From positions 124,001 to 188,000 of the forward strand of contig NZ_FOEQ01000003.1 in the NCBI RefSeq assembly GCF_900110655.1: 64,000 nucleotides of DNA, in the 5' to 3' direction. Source of the stretch: Pseudomonas soli (GTDB lineage Bacteria; Pseudomonadota; Gammaproteobacteria; Pseudomonadales; Pseudomonadaceae). The notes under the pieces are model-generated. The model saw only the letters and a program-made list of their open reading frames with translations, had not been told where the DNA came from and searched no databases. The translations under genes were made by a program, and so were the position numbers. This document shows positions 10,265-19,963 of this stretch, in pieces; within the stretch, counting starts at the first letter, position 1, and each line of letters begins with the position of its first letter.

Positions 10265-10816
10265 TCAGCGCACCAGCGCGGCGTAGCGATCGCAGTCGGT
10301 GGTGTGGTCCATGACCATGCCGGTGGCCTGCATGAAGGCGTAGCAGATGGTCGGCCCGACGAAAGTGAAGCCAGCCTTCTGCAAGGCCTTGCTCATCGCC
10401 TTAGCCTCGTCGGTGACCGCCGGCACGTCGCCACGGCCCTGGAAATGGTTGATCTTCGGCGCGCCGCCGACGAACGACCATAGCCACTCGGCGGGGTTAT
10501 CCACAGCCAGCCAGGCTTGGGCATTGCGGCGCACGGCCTTGAGCTTGAGGCGGTTGCGGATGATGCCAGCATCCAGCATAAGCTCCTCGATGCGTTCATC
10601 GCTGAGCTGCGACAGTTTCAGCGGATCGAAGCCGTCCAGCACCTCGCGATAGCGCTCGCGCTTCTTCAATACCGTGATCCACGACAACCCCGCCTGGAAC
10701 CCTTCGAGCAAAAGCATCTCGAAGAGCAACGCCGGGTCGCGCTGCGGCGTTCCCCACTCGTGGTCGTGATAGGCCTGATACAACGGATCGTCGGAACACC
10801 AAAAGCAGCGTGGCAT
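10265..10816 (-). CDS. tag: DNA-3-methyladenine glycosylase I
   Basis: A 183-residue base-excision-repair enzyme that removes 3-methyladenine. The N-terminus MPRCFWCSDDPLYQAYHDHEWG has the family zinc ligands Cys4 and His17, and the C-terminal HTTDCDRY supplies the other His and Cys. It is divergent from glyQ with about 80 bases between, the usual pseudomonad arrangement. Confidence 0.94.
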   Translation of the reverse strand: MPRCFWCSDDPLYQAYHDHEWGTPQRDPALLFEMLLLEGFQAGLSWITVLKKRERYREVLDGFDPLKLSQLSDERIEELMLDAGIIRNRLKLKAVRRNAQAWLAVDNPAEWLWSFVGGAPKINHFQGRGDVPAVTDEAKAMSKALQKAGFTFVGPTICYAFMQATGMVMDHTTDCDRYAALVR

Positions 10817-10899
10817 AAGGCTCCAATAACGTAGAGGGCGAGGCGAATCGGGTATACTCCCGCTCTTTACATCCGCATCCCCAGATACAGGTGAATTTC

Positions 10900-11847
10900 G
10901 TGAGCCAGCCTACGCCAGCCGTGCGTACCTTCCAAGACCTGATCCTCGCCCTGCAGAACTACTGGGCAGCTCAAGGTTGTGTGGTGCTTCAGCCCTACGA
11001 TATGGAAGTAGGCGCCGGAACTTTCCACACCGCTACCTTCCTGCGTGCCGTGGGCCCGGAGACCTGGAACGCCGCCTATGTGCAGCCCAGCCGTCGCCCA
11101 GCCGACGGGCGGTATGGCGAAAACCCCAACCGCCTGCAGCACTACTATCAGTTCCAGGTGGTGCTCAAGCCAAACCCGGCGAACTTCCAGGAGCTGTACC
11201 TCGGCTCGCTGAAGGCCATCGGCATCGACCCGCTGGTTCACGACATTCGCTTCGTCGAAGACAACTGGGAATCGCCAACCCTCGGCGCCTGGGGCCTTGG
11301 CTGGGAAATCTGGCTGAACGGCATGGAGGTGACTCAGTTCACCTACTTCCAGCAAGTCGGCGGTATCGAGTGCTACCCGGTCACTGGTGAAATCACCTAC
11401 GGCCTGGAGCGCCTGGCCATGTACATCCAGGGCGTGGACTCGGTCTACGACCTGGTATGGGCCGACGGCCCGTTCGGCAAGGTTACCTATGGCGACGTGT
11501 TCCACCAGAACGAGGTGGAGCAGTCGACCTACAACTTCGAGCACGCCAACGTCGAGAAGCTGTTCGAACTGTTCGACTTCTACGAAAGCGAAGCTAACCG
11601 TCTGATCAAGCTGGACCTGCCGCTGCCCACCTACGAAATGGTCCTGAAGGCCTCACACACCTTCAACCTGCTGGACGCCCGCCGCGCCATCTCGGTGACC
11701 GAGCGCCAGCGCTACATCCTGCGCGTACGTACCCTGGCCCGGGACGTAGCGCAAAGCTATCTGCAAGCTCGCGCACGCCTGGGCTTCCCGATGGCCACCC
11801 CTGAACTGCGTGACGAAGTGTTGGCTAAGCTGGAGGCTGCACAATGA
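10900..11847 (+). CDS. glyQ: Glycyl-tRNA synthetase alpha subunit
   Basis: A 315-residue catalytic class II subunit of the alpha2beta2 glycyl-tRNA synthetase. It reads through the family-typical [22 protein letters not shown] and [11 protein letters not shown] segments. The GTG at 10900 ([11 protein letters not shown]) is preferred to the GTG at 10891 because AGGTGA at 10889-10894 then sits 5 bases upstream. The stop overlaps glyS by 4 bases, coupling the two subunits. Confidence 0.95.
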   Translation: MSQPTPAVRTFQDLILALQNYWAAQGCVVLQPYDMEVGAGTFHTATFLRAVGPETWNAAYVQPSRRPADGRYGENPNRLQHYYQFQVVLKPNPANFQELYLGSLKAIGIDPLVHDIRFVEDNWESPTLGAWGLGWEIWLNGMEVTQFTYFQQVGGIECYPVTGEITYGLERLAMYIQGVDSVYDLVWADGPFGKVTYGDVFHQNEVEQSTYNFEHANVEKLFELFDFYESEANRLIKLDLPLPTYEMVLKASHTFNLLDARRAISVTERQRYILRVRTLARDVAQSYLQARARLGFPMATPELRDEVLAKLEAAQ

Positions 11848-13895
11848 GTGCTCAAGATTTCCTGGTTGAACTGGGCACCGAAGAGCTGCCACCCAAGGCC
11901 CTCGCCACGCTGGGCGACGCTTTCCTCGCCGGCATCGAGAAAGGCCTGCAGGCCGCCGGCCTGAACTACACCGGCAAGCAGGTCTACGCCGCGCCGCGCC
12001 GCCTGGCCGTGCTGATCCGCCAGCTGGATGTGCAGCAGCCAGACCGCAGCATCAACATCGACGGCCCGCCCGTGCAGGCTGCCTTCAAAGACGGCGAACC
12101 TACCCAGGCCGCCCTGGGCTTCGCCAAGAAGTGCGGCGTCGAGCTGTCGGACATCGACCAGAGCGGCCCGAAGCTGCGCTTCTCCCAGCACATTCCGGGC
12201 AAGGCCACTACCAGCCTGCTGCCAACCATCGTCGAGGATTCGCTCAACGACCTGCCGATCCCCAAGCGCATGCACTGGGGCGCCAGCCGTGAAGAGTTCG
12301 TGCGCCCGACCCAGTGGCTGGTGATGTTGCTCGGCGATCAGGTCGTCGACTGCACCATCCTGGCCCAGAAAGCCGGCCGTGAATCCCGTGGCCACCGCTT
12401 CCACCACCCGGAAAACGTACTCATCACCACCCCGGCAAACTACGTCGAGGACCTGCGCAAGGCCCACGTGCTGGCTGACTTTGCCGAGCGTCGCGAGCTG
12501 ATCAGCAAGCGCACCGCAGAGCTGGCCATGCAGCAGGAAGGCACGGCCATCGTGCCGCCGGCGCTGCTGGACGAAGTAACCGCCCTGGTCGAGTGGCCGG
12601 TGCCGCTGGTGTGCTCGTTCGAGGAGCGTTTCCTCGAGGTGCCGCAGGAAGCGCTGATCACCACCATGCAGGACAACCAGAAGTACTTCTGCCTGCTGGA
12701 CAGCGAAGGCAAGCTGCTGCCGCGCTTCATCACCGTGGCCAACGTCGAGAGCCGTGATCCCAAGCAGATCGTGCAGGGCAACGAGAAGGTCGTGCGCCCG
12801 CGCCTGACCGACGCCGAGTTCTTCTTCAAGCAGGACAAGAAGCAGCCCCTGGAAAGCTTCAACGAACGCCTGAAGAACGTGGTGTTCCAGGCTCAGCTGG
12901 GGACCGTGTTCGAAAAGGCCGAGCGCGTCTCCAAGCTGGCCGCCTTCATTGCCCCGTACATCGGTGGCAGCGCCGCCAATGCTGGTCGTGCCGGTCTGCT
13001 GTCGAAGTGCGACCTGGCCTCGGAAATGGTCGGCGAATTCCCTGAAATGCAGGGTATTGCCGGCTACTACTACGCCCTCAACGACGGCGAGCCGCAAGAC
13101 GTCGCCCTGGCGCTGAACGAGCAGTACATGCCGCGCGGCGCTGGCGCCGAGCTGCCGCAGACCCTCACCGGTGCCGCCGTGGCCATTGCCGACAAGCTAG
13201 ACACCCTGGTCGGCATCTTCGGCATCGGCATGCTGCCCACCGGCAGCAAGGACCCATACGCCCTGCGCCGTGCTGCCCTGGGCGTGCTGCGTATCCTGAT
13301 CGAGAAGCAGCTGGATCTGGACCTGAATGTCGCGGTCGAGTTCGCGGTCAAGCAGTTCGGTGCCAACGTCAAGGCCGCCGGCCTGTCCGAGCAGGTGCTG
13401 GAGTTCGTCTTCGACCGCCTGCGCGCGCGCTACGAGGATGAAGGCATCGACGTCTCCACCTACCTGGCGGTGCGTGCCCTGAAGCCCGGCTCGGCGCTGG
13501 ACTTCGACCAACGCGTACAGGCCGTGCAGGCCTTCCGCAAGCTGCCGGAAGCCGACGCGCTGGCTGCAGCGAACAAGCGCGTGTCGAACCTGCTGGGCAA
13601 GGCCGAAGGCGCCATCGCCGATCAGGTCGAACCCAAGTACTTCGACAACGCCAACGAGTTCTCCCTGTACTCGGCCATCCAGCAGGCCGACCAGGCTGTG
13701 CAACCGATGGCCGCGGCGCGTCAGTACAGCGAAGCCCTGGCCCGTCTGGCCGCCCTGCGTGACCCGGTCGACGCCTTCTTCGAGGCGGTGATGGTCAACG
13801 CCGAGGACGCCAAGGTACGCGCCAACCGTTATGCCCTGCTCAGCCGCCTGCGCGGTCTGTTCCTGGGCGTGGCCGATATCTCGCTGCTGGGGTAA
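11844..13895 (+). CDS. glyS: Glycyl-tRNA synthetase beta subunit
   Basis: A 683-residue beta subunit that binds tRNA-Gly. The N-terminus [14 protein letters not shown] is diagnostic, the HD-like and anticodon-binding parts follow, and the protein ends with the usual helical [15 protein letters not shown] region. The start ATG overlaps the glyQ stop. gmhB follows after 4 bases, so glyQ-glyS-gmhB is probably one transcript. Confidence 0.96.
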   Translation: MSAQDFLVELGTEELPPKALATLGDAFLAGIEKGLQAAGLNYTGKQVYAAPRRLAVLIRQLDVQQPDRSINIDGPPVQAAFKDGEPTQAALGFAKKCGVELSDIDQSGPKLRFSQHIPGKATTSLLPTIVEDSLNDLPIPKRMHWGASREEFVRPTQWLVMLLGDQVVDCTILAQKAGRESRGHRFHHPENVLITTPANYVEDLRKAHVLADFAERRELISKRTAELAMQQEGTAIVPPALLDEVTALVEWPVPLVCSFEERFLEVPQEALITTMQDNQKYFCLLDSEGKLLPRFITVANVESRDPKQIVQGNEKVVRPRLTDAEFFFKQDKKQPLESFNERLKNVVFQAQLGTVFEKAERVSKLAAFIAPYIGGSAANAGRAGLLSKCDLASEMVGEFPEMQGIAGYYYALNDGEPQDVALALNEQYMPRGAGAELPQTLTGAAVAIADKLDTLVGIFGIGMLPTGSKDPYALRRAALGVLRILIEKQLDLDLNVAVEFAVKQFGANVKAAGLSEQVLEFVFDRLRARYEDEGIDVSTYLAVRALKPGSALDFDQRVQAVQAFRKLPEADALAAANKRVSNLLGKAEGAIADQVEPKYFDNANEFSLYSAIQQADQAVQPMAAARQYSEALARLAALRDPVDAFFEAVMVNAEDAKVRANRYALLSRLRGLFLGVADISLLG

Positions 13896-13899
13896 GTCG

Positions 13900-14427
13900 T
13901 TGAAACTGCTGATTCTTGATCGAGACGGAGTGATCAACCACGACTCCGACGCCTACATCAAGTCGCTGGAGGAGTGGATCCCCATTCCCGGCTCGATCGA
14001 GGCCATCGCGCAGTTGAGCAAGGCGGGCTGGACGGTGGCCGTGGCCACCAACCAGTCCGGCATCGCCCGCGGCTACTACCCGCTGCAAACCCTCGAGGCC
14101 ATGCATGCGCGCCTGCGCGCGCTGGTGGCCGAGCAGGGCGGCGAGGTCGGCCTGATCGTGCATTGCCCGCACGGCCCGGACGAGGGCTGCGAATGCCGCA
14201 AGCCCAAGCCCGGCATGCTGCGGACCATTGCCGAGCATTACCAGGTGTCCCTGGCCGGCGTGTGGTTCGTCGGTGACAGCAAAGGTGACCTGGAGGCGGC
14301 CCTGGCCGTCGATGCACAACCCGTGTTGGTAAAAACCGGCAAGGGCGAGAGGACCCTGGAAAAAGGCGTCCCGCAAACTACACTGATTTTCGACGATCTG
14401 GCGGCTATCGCCAGAGAACTTATTTAA
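13900..14427 (+). CDS. gmhB: D,D-heptose 1,7-bisphosphate phosphatase
   Basis: A 175-residue HAD phosphatase in ADP-heptose synthesis for the LPS inner core. Nucleophile D7 and acid D9 lie in LDRDGV. A Cys/His zinc cluster (CPHGPDEGCECRKPKPG) and the GDSKGDLEAA motif follow. The start is an unusual TTG at 13900, supported by GGGGTAAG upstream and by the position of the HAD motif; the frame continues upstream inside glyS. plsC follows after a terminator. Confidence 0.92.
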   Translation: MKLLILDRDGVINHDSDAYIKSLEEWIPIPGSIEAIAQLSKAGWTVAVATNQSGIARGYYPLQTLEAMHARLRALVAEQGGEVGLIVHCPHGPDEGCECRKPKPGMLRTIAEHYQVSLAGVWFVGDSKGDLEAALAVDAQPVLVKTGKGERTLEKGVPQTTLIFDDLAAIARELI

Positions 14428-14428
14428 A

Positions 14429-14456
14429 TGAGTGCGCCAGAAACGGCGCACTTTTC
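14429..14456 (+). terminator. Terminator after gmhB
   Basis: An 8-bp perfect stem, AGTGCGCC with GGCGCACT, has a 6-base loop and ends in TTTTC. It starts right after the gmhB stop. Confidence 0.75.
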
Positions 14457-14492
14457 ATTAGGCGGGCACGCCCCGCAACGGTACATGCCACT

Positions 14493-15263
14493 ATGTCGAT
14501 CCTGCAGGCGATCAGAATCTTTCTTTTTTACCTGCTGTTGGGCACCAGTTCACTGCTGTGGTGCTCGCTGAGCTTCTTCGTCGCGCCCTTCCTGCCGTTC
14601 CCCAAGCGCTACAAGTTCATCAACGTGTACTGGTGCCGCTGTGCGTTGTTCCTGGCCCGCACGATCCTGCGCATCGACTACAAGATCACCGGTGCCGAGA
14701 ACGTACCGAAAGTACCTTGCGTGATCCTGTCGAACCACCAGAGCACCTGGGAAACCTTCCTGCTCTCCGCGTATTTCTCGCCGCTTAGCCAGGTGCTCAA
14801 GCGCGAACTGCTGTACGTGCCGTTCTTCGGCTGGGCCATGGCCATGCTGCGGCCGATCGCCATCGATCGCAAGAATCCCAAGGAAGCGCTGCGCCAGGTC
14901 GCTAGCCAGGGCGACGAGCTGCTCAAGCAAGGCACCTGGGTGCTGATCTTCCCCGAAGGCACCCGCGTGCCTCATGGCCAGATCGGCAAGTTCTCCCGTG
15001 GCGGTACCGCCCTGGCGGTCAACGCCGGCCTGCCGGTACTGCCGATTGCCCACAACGCCGGCAAGTTTTGGCCGCGAGAAGGCTGGGGCAAACGCCCGGG
15101 CACCATCGAGGTGGTGATCGGTGAACCAATGTATGCCGTGGGCACTGGCCCACGCGCCATCGCCGAGCTGAACGACCGCGCCCAGGCCTGGAACGAAGCG
15201 ACCCAGCGAGCCATGGGTTCGCTGCCGCCGCTGGCGGAAAACCCGGAGCAGCAGCCAGCCTGA
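14493..15263 (+). CDS. plsC: 1-acyl-glycerol-3-phosphate acyltransferase
   Basis: A 256-residue inner-membrane enzyme that makes phosphatidic acid from lysophosphatidic acid. Two hydrophobic segments precede the catalytic motif NHQSTWE (HX4E form), and the substrate motif FPEGTR follows. Length matches PlsC. The ATG is in a GC-poor gap after the gmhB terminator. It is the last gene of the rightward block before a strong terminator. Confidence 0.92.
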   Translation: MSILQAIRIFLFYLLLGTSSLLWCSLSFFVAPFLPFPKRYKFINVYWCRCALFLARTILRIDYKITGAENVPKVPCVILSNHQSTWETFLLSAYFSPLSQVLKRELLYVPFFGWAMAMLRPIAIDRKNPKEALRQVASQGDELLKQGTWVLIFPEGTRVPHGQIGKFSRGGTALAVNAGLPVLPIAHNAGKFWPREGWGKRPGTIEVVIGEPMYAVGTGPRAIAELNDRAQAWNEATQRAMGSLPPLAENPEQQPA

Positions 15264-15392
15264 CGATCTGTGGATAACTTGTTAGCAAGTTTTGCATGGA
15301 TGATCGATAAAGCATGCTAAGTGATTGAATTGGCTGTTTATTTCCATGTATGACGTTTTTGCGAAAATCGTGCATAAGTTTTTTCGCGCTAT

Positions 15393-15423
15393 AAAAAAAC
15401 CGGCTTTTACGCCGGTTTTTTTG
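15393..15423 (+). terminator. Rho-independent terminator after plsC
   Basis: A 10-bp stem, AAAAACCGGC with GCCGGTTTTT, has a 6-base loop and a T-run. It is symmetrical enough to serve both strands. Confidence 0.85.
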
Positions 15424-15454
15424 CTCGTTTGATGGTGGCATAGCGAGTACGTGT

Positions 15455-15517
15455 GAGCGGGCTTGCCCCGCGATGGATGGCACAGGCTGCGCCGGTATCG
15501 CGGGACAAGCCCGCACG
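15455..15517. repeat. Pair of inverted REP elements
   Basis: GAGCGGGCTTGCCCCGCGATGG (15455-15476) and, inverted, CCGGTATCGCGGGACAAGCCCGC (15492-15514) are imperfect palindromes of the P. putida REP type. They sit between plsC and the transporter gene stop, a typical extragenic position. Confidence 0.8.
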
Positions 15518-15535
15518 CAGTGTCATCTGTACTGC

Positions 15536-17155
15536 CTAGACCTTATCGATATCAACGTCCTTGGTCTCTTTCAGGCAGAAGATCCCTACCACCAGGCTCA
15601 CCCCGGTGATCAGCACCGGATACCACAGCCCATAGAAGATATCCCCGGTATACACCACCAACGCGAACGATACCGTTGGCAGGAAGCCACCGAACCAGCC
15701 GTTACCGATATGGTAGGGCAGGGACATCGAGGTATAGCGGATCCGCGTCGGGAACAGCTCGACCATGACCGCCGCCAGTGGCCCGTAAGTCATGGTGGCG
15801 ATCAGGATCATGGCAACGATCAGCACTACCACCATCACCTGGTTCACATGCGCCGGGTCGGCCTTGGCCGGATAGCCAGCCGCTTCGATGGCGCTGCGCA
15901 TGGCCGCCTCGTCGAAACCGTTGATGGTCTTGTCACCGATGCTCACCTGCACTTCGCTGCCGGCAGCCTCGACCGAGCTGTAGGGCAGGCCCTGTTTGAC
16001 CAGGAAGGTCTTTACCTTGTCGCAAGGGCTGTCGAAACGGGCCTTGCCCACCGGGTCGAACTGGAAGGTGCAGCCTTGCGGGTTGGCACTGACGACAATG
16101 GGCGCTTCCCGGCTGGCGGCGTCGATCTGCGGGTTGGCGTAATGGCTCAGCGCCTTGAATATCGGGAAGTAGCACACGGTGGCCAGCAACAGCCCAACCA
16201 TGAGGATTGGCTTGCGCCCGATACGGTCCGACAGCCAACCGAAGAACACGAAGAACGGCGCGCCGATCACCACGCTGATGATCAACAGGGTATTGGCCTG
16301 GGCCGGGTCCATCTTGAGCATCTGGGTCATGAAGAACAGCACATAGAACTGTGCGGTGTAGAAGGTCACCGCTTGTCCGGCGTTGATGCTGAACAGCGCG
16401 GTCAGGACCACCTTGAGGTTTGGCCAGGAGGTGAACGATTCGCGGATCGGCGACTTGCTGGTCTTGCCCTGGGCTTTCATTTTCACGAATGCCGGCGACT
16501 CATGCATGCTCATGCGGATCCAGGTGGAGATCGCCAGCAGGACGATCGACAGCAGGAACGGCAGGCGCCAGCCCCAGGTCTCGAACTCATCGCCACTGAT
16601 ATAGCGACTGGCCAGGACCACGATCAACGACAACAGCAGGCCGAGCGTAGCGGTGGACTGGATGAAGCCGGTATGGAAACCGCGCTTGCCGGACGGAGCG
16701 TGTTCGGCCACATAAGTGGCCGCACCGCCGTATTCGCCGCCCAATGCCAGTCCCTGGAGCATGCGCAGTATGACGAGGATAATCGGCGCGGCGATACCGA
16801 TGCTGGCATAGGTGGGCAGCAGACCGACGGCGAAGGTCGAGAGGCCCATCAGTACGATGGTCACCAGGAAGGTGTACTTGCGCCCGATCATGTCCCCCAG
16901 ACGGCCGAACACCAAGGCGCCGAACGGGCGCACCAGGAAACCGGCGGCGAAGGCCATCAAGGCGAAGATGAACGCGGTGGTGTCGTTGACCCCTGCAAAG
17001 AACTGCTTGCTGATCACCGCCGCCAAGGCGCCATAGAGAAAGAAGTCATACCACTCGAACACTGTCCCGAGGGATGACGCGAAAATGATCTTGCGTTCCT
17101 CACGGCGGCTCGGGCTGCTCGCCACCGCACCCTGTTCCTGGATGTAATCCGACAT
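15536..17155 (-). CDS. MFS transporter, metabolite:H+ symporter type
   Basis: A 539-residue inner-membrane permease with 12 predicted hydrophobic segments. The N-terminus GTVFEWYDFFLYG and the GRLGDMIGRK loop place it in the metabolite:H+ symporter branch, which imports organic acids or betaines. An unusual soluble insertion of about 85 residues, with two cysteines, lies between SHYANPQ and the HVNQVMVVVL helix in the second half. It is downstream of the GMC oxidoreductase on the same strand, so substrate uptake and oxidation may be linked. Substrate is unknown. Confidence 0.88.
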   Translation of the reverse strand: MSDYIQEQGAVASSPSRREERKIIFASSLGTVFEWYDFFLYGALAAVISKQFFAGVNDTTAFIFALMAFAAGFLVRPFGALVFGRLGDMIGRKYTFLVTIVLMGLSTFAVGLLPTYASIGIAAPIILVILRMLQGLALGGEYGGAATYVAEHAPSGKRGFHTGFIQSTATLGLLLSLIVVLASRYISGDEFETWGWRLPFLLSIVLLAISTWIRMSMHESPAFVKMKAQGKTSKSPIRESFTSWPNLKVVLTALFSINAGQAVTFYTAQFYVLFFMTQMLKMDPAQANTLLIISVVIGAPFFVFFGWLSDRIGRKPILMVGLLLATVCYFPIFKALSHYANPQIDAASREAPIVVSANPQGCTFQFDPVGKARFDSPCDKVKTFLVKQGLPYSSVEAAGSEVQVSIGDKTINGFDEAAMRSAIEAAGYPAKADPAHVNQVMVVVLIVAMILIATMTYGPLAAVMVELFPTRIRYTSMSLPYHIGNGWFGGFLPTVSFALVVYTGDIFYGLWYPVLITGVSLVVGIFCLKETKDVDIDKV

Positions 17156-17251
17156 CGTTGCTGTCCTCGGCCCTTGGGGCCACAGTGATTATTCTTGTTG
17201 TTCCACTGCCGGCAGCCGCTGACCGCGCTGCCGCTGTTGCACACACCCGGG

Positions 17252-18901
17252 TCAGGGCGTCGGTATCGCGTTGCTGTCGCTGAGGTTGGTCTGGGTGTTG
17301 GCCCCCTTGAGGATAAGTTGTGCCGCCTTTTCGGCAATCATCAACGTGGGTGAACAGGTATTGCCGGAGACTATCTGCGGCATGATCGAGGCATCCGCCA
17401 CACGCAGGCCCGGAATGCCATGCACGCGCAGCTGGTTATCCACAACATCGAGCACACCACTGCCCATGCGGCAGGTACCCACCGGGTGGAAGATGGTGGT
17501 GCCGATCTGGCCGGCGGCCTGGTGCAGGTCTTCTTCGCTCTGCAGGGCAGGGCCTGGCAGGTACTCGCGGGGTTCGAAGGCGGCCAGGGCAGGGGCATGG
17601 ACGATGCGCCGGGTAAGGCGGATGGCGTCGGCGGCCACGCGCAGGTCCTCGGGGGCGCTGAGGTAGTTGGGGTCTATCAGCGGCGCGGCGTTCATGTCCG
17701 CCGAGCGGATATCGATTCGACCTCGACTGGCCGGGCGCAGGTTACATACCGACGCGGTGAAGGCCGGGAACCGGTGCAGCGGCTCGCCGAAGCGCTCCAG
17801 CGACAAGGGCTGGACGTGATACTGAAGATTGGCGGTCTCTTGCTCTGGGCTCGAACGGGCGAAGGCGCCCAACTGACTCGGCGCCATGGCCAGTGGTCCA
17901 CTACGGTCGTAGGCATAGCGCAGGCCCATGCCCAGCTTACCCCACAGGCTGTTGGCCATCTGGTTGAGGGTGCGCGTGTTCTGGATCTGGTAGATCAACC
18001 GCAGTTGCAGATGGTCCTGCAGGTTGCCGCCGACGCCAGGCATGTCGTGGCGCACGGCGATGCCCAACCCTTCGAGCAATTTGCGTGGGCCAATCCCCGA
18101 GCGCTGCAGGATGCCGGGCGAACCGACCGAACCTGCACAGAGAATAATCTCGCGGCGTGCCGCGAACTCATGCCATGCACCTTGCCAAAGCGCCCTTACA
18201 GCCCGGGCGCGGGTGTTGCCGAGCAACACCTGGTCGACCTGCACGCCGGTCAGCACGGTCAGGTTCGGGCGCTTGAGAACGGGCCTGAGAAATGCCTTGG
18301 CCGAGTTCCAGCGCACACCGCTGCGCTGGTTGACCTGAAAGTATCCACAGCCGGCGTTGTCGCCTGTATTGAAGTCGTCGGTCCTGGCGATGCCGCTCTG
18401 TTCGGCCGCATCGCGAAAGGCATCGAGGATTGGCCAGCTGTAGCGCTGCTGCTCGACTCGCCACTCACCGTCGACGCCATGGCTGTCGCTGGCACCGGCA
18501 TAGTGGCTCTCGCTGGCCTTGAACAGCGGCAGCACATCCTTCCATGCCCAGCCCTCGTTGCCTTGCTCGGCCCAACGGTCGTAGTCGGCGGCCTGGCCGC
18601 GCATGTAGATCATGCCGTTGATGGATGAACAGCCACCCAGCACCTTGCCCCTCGGATAGCCTAGGGCACGCCCGTTCAGCCCGGGCTGGGCCTCGGTCTT
18701 CATGCACCAGTCGGTGCGTGGATTGCCGATGCAGTAGAGGTAACCGACGGGGATATGAATCCAGGGATAGTTGTCACGGCCACCCGCCTCGAGCAGCAAC
18801 ACGCGGCAGGATGGATCGGCGGACAAGCGATTGGCCAGCAGGCAACCGGCGGGACCGGCACCCACGACCACGTAGTCGTAGACAGAATCGGCTGATGGCA
18901 T
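17252..18901 (-). CDS. GMC-family FAD oxidoreductase (choline/alcohol dehydrogenase type)
   Basis: A 549-residue flavoenzyme that oxidises an alcohol group. The N-terminal dinucleotide fold is YVVVGAGPAGCLLANRLS. GMC signature GGCSSINGMIYMRG follows, and HPVGTCRMG carries the catalytic-base histidine near the C-terminus. The ATG at 18901 with GAGG 7 bases upstream is chosen over the TTG two codons earlier. The gene is divergent from a LysR regulator that probably controls it and the transporter. The substrate cannot be told; choline and long-chain alcohols are both possible. Confidence 0.88.
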   Translation of the reverse strand: MPSADSVYDYVVVGAGPAGCLLANRLSADPSCRVLLLEAGGRDNYPWIHIPVGYLYCIGNPRTDWCMKTEAQPGLNGRALGYPRGKVLGGCSSINGMIYMRGQAADYDRWAEQGNEGWAWKDVLPLFKASESHYAGASDSHGVDGEWRVEQQRYSWPILDAFRDAAEQSGIARTDDFNTGDNAGCGYFQVNQRSGVRWNSAKAFLRPVLKRPNLTVLTGVQVDQVLLGNTRARAVRALWQGAWHEFAARREIILCAGSVGSPGILQRSGIGPRKLLEGLGIAVRHDMPGVGGNLQDHLQLRLIYQIQNTRTLNQMANSLWGKLGMGLRYAYDRSGPLAMAPSQLGAFARSSPEQETANLQYHVQPLSLERFGEPLHRFPAFTASVCNLRPASRGRIDIRSADMNAAPLIDPNYLSAPEDLRVAADAIRLTRRIVHAPALAAFEPREYLPGPALQSEEDLHQAAGQIGTTIFHPVGTCRMGSGVLDVVDNQLRVHGIPGLRVADASIMPQIVSGNTCSPTLMIAEKAAQLILKGANTQTNLSDSNAIPTP

Positions 18902-19020
18902 GTGCAACCTCGCGCCTGATTATTATTCTTGTCCCGATCCATCTTATTGATTAATTTCGCGGAGGAAACACGAGATTTCGCGCAGCCGTTGTGCGTTTTA
19001 GCACAGCGACTATCCGACTG

Positions 19021-19045
19021 TGAGAGCGGGTTCATCCCGCGGTGG
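19021..19045. repeat. Single REP-like palindrome
   Basis: TGAGAGCGGGTTCATCCCGCGGTGG matches the REP unit at 15455 in layout (GCGGG, short loop, CCCGC, then GATGG/GGTGG). It lies in the 5' leader of the LysR gene. Confidence 0.6.
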
Positions 19046-19075
19046 CTTCAACAGCCAGCACATCCAAGGACGCCC

Positions 19076-19963
19076 ATGTTCGACTGGAACGATCTGCGTT
19101 TTTTCCTCGAGTTGCAGCGCAGCGGCCGCTTGCTCAGCGCCGCCAAGCGCCTCAACACTACCCACAGCACCGTCGCCCGGCATATCGAGAGCATCGAGAA
19201 GCACCTGGGCACCGCGCTGTTCGTCCAGCACGCTCAGGGTTACGAGCTCACCCCCTCGGGCCAGGCGCTGCTCAAGCATGCCGAAGCCATGGAGAACGTC
19301 GCCTTGCTGGCGCAGGAAGAGATCACCCAGGCCATCACGCCGCTGGGCAAGATCCGCCTTGGCGTGACCGAAGGCATCGGCATCATGTTCTTCACCCCGC
19401 GCATGAAAGCGTTGTTCCAGCGCTATCCGGGGCTTGAAGTGGAACTGGTGGCGGTGCCGCGGTTCGTGAGTATCCTCAACCGCGAAGCCGAGATCAGCAT
19501 CCACCTGGAACGACCCAACGCTGACCTGCTGATCACCCGCAAGCTCACCGACTACCGTCTGGCCCTGTACGCCAGCCAGGAATACCTGAATCAAGCGCCA
19601 TCGCTCGACACTCGTGAAGATCTGGCCCGGCACAACTGGATCGGTTATGTCGACGACCTGCTGTTCAGCCAGGAACTGCTGTTCCTCAACAGCTTCTGCC
19701 GAGCGCCCAACGTGGTGTTCCGCAGCACCAGTGTGATCGCCCAGCAGCACGCCGCCCAGGCCGGGCTCGGTATCGCCGTGCTGCCCAACTACATGGCCCG
19801 GCACGATCCGAAGCTGGTACGCGTGCTGCCCGGCGAGACCATCCAGCGCAGCTACTGGATCTGCACTCGCCGCGAGCTGCACAAGTCGGTGCGCCTGCGC
19901 GTGGTGTGGGACTACTTGCTGGCGCTGTGCGCCGCCGAGCAGGATGAGTTGCTAGCCGAATAG
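19076..19963 (+). CDS. LysR-family transcriptional regulator
   Basis: A 295-residue regulator with an N-terminal winged helix (DWNDLRFFLELQRSGRLLSAAKRL, residues 3-26) and a C-terminal periplasmic-binding-like effector domain. The frame extends upstream, but MFDWNDLRFF is the normal LysR start. It is divergent from the GMC oxidoreductase across about 170 bases, so it likely activates that operon. Its 3' end overlaps the convergent TSUP exporter by 12 bases. Confidence 0.9.
   Translation: MFDWNDLRFFLELQRSGRLLSAAKRLNTTHSTVARHIESIEKHLGTALFVQHAQGYELTPSGQALLKHAEAMENVALLAQEEITQAITPLGKIRLGVTEGIGIMFFTPRMKALFQRYPGLEVELVAVPRFVSILNREAEISIHLERPNADLLITRKLTDYRLALYASQEYLNQAPSLDTREDLARHNWIGYVDDLLFSQELLFLNSFCRAPNVVFRSTSVIAQQHAAQAGLGIAVLPNYMARHDPKLVRVLPGETIQRSYWICTRRELHKSVRLRVVWDYLLALCAAEQDELLAE

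Noticed and set aside
15473..17077. 534-codon plus-strand frame over the MFS gene
   Set aside because: Antisense to a transporter with full membrane topology; the frame is His/Gln/Arg-rich and begins in a REP element.
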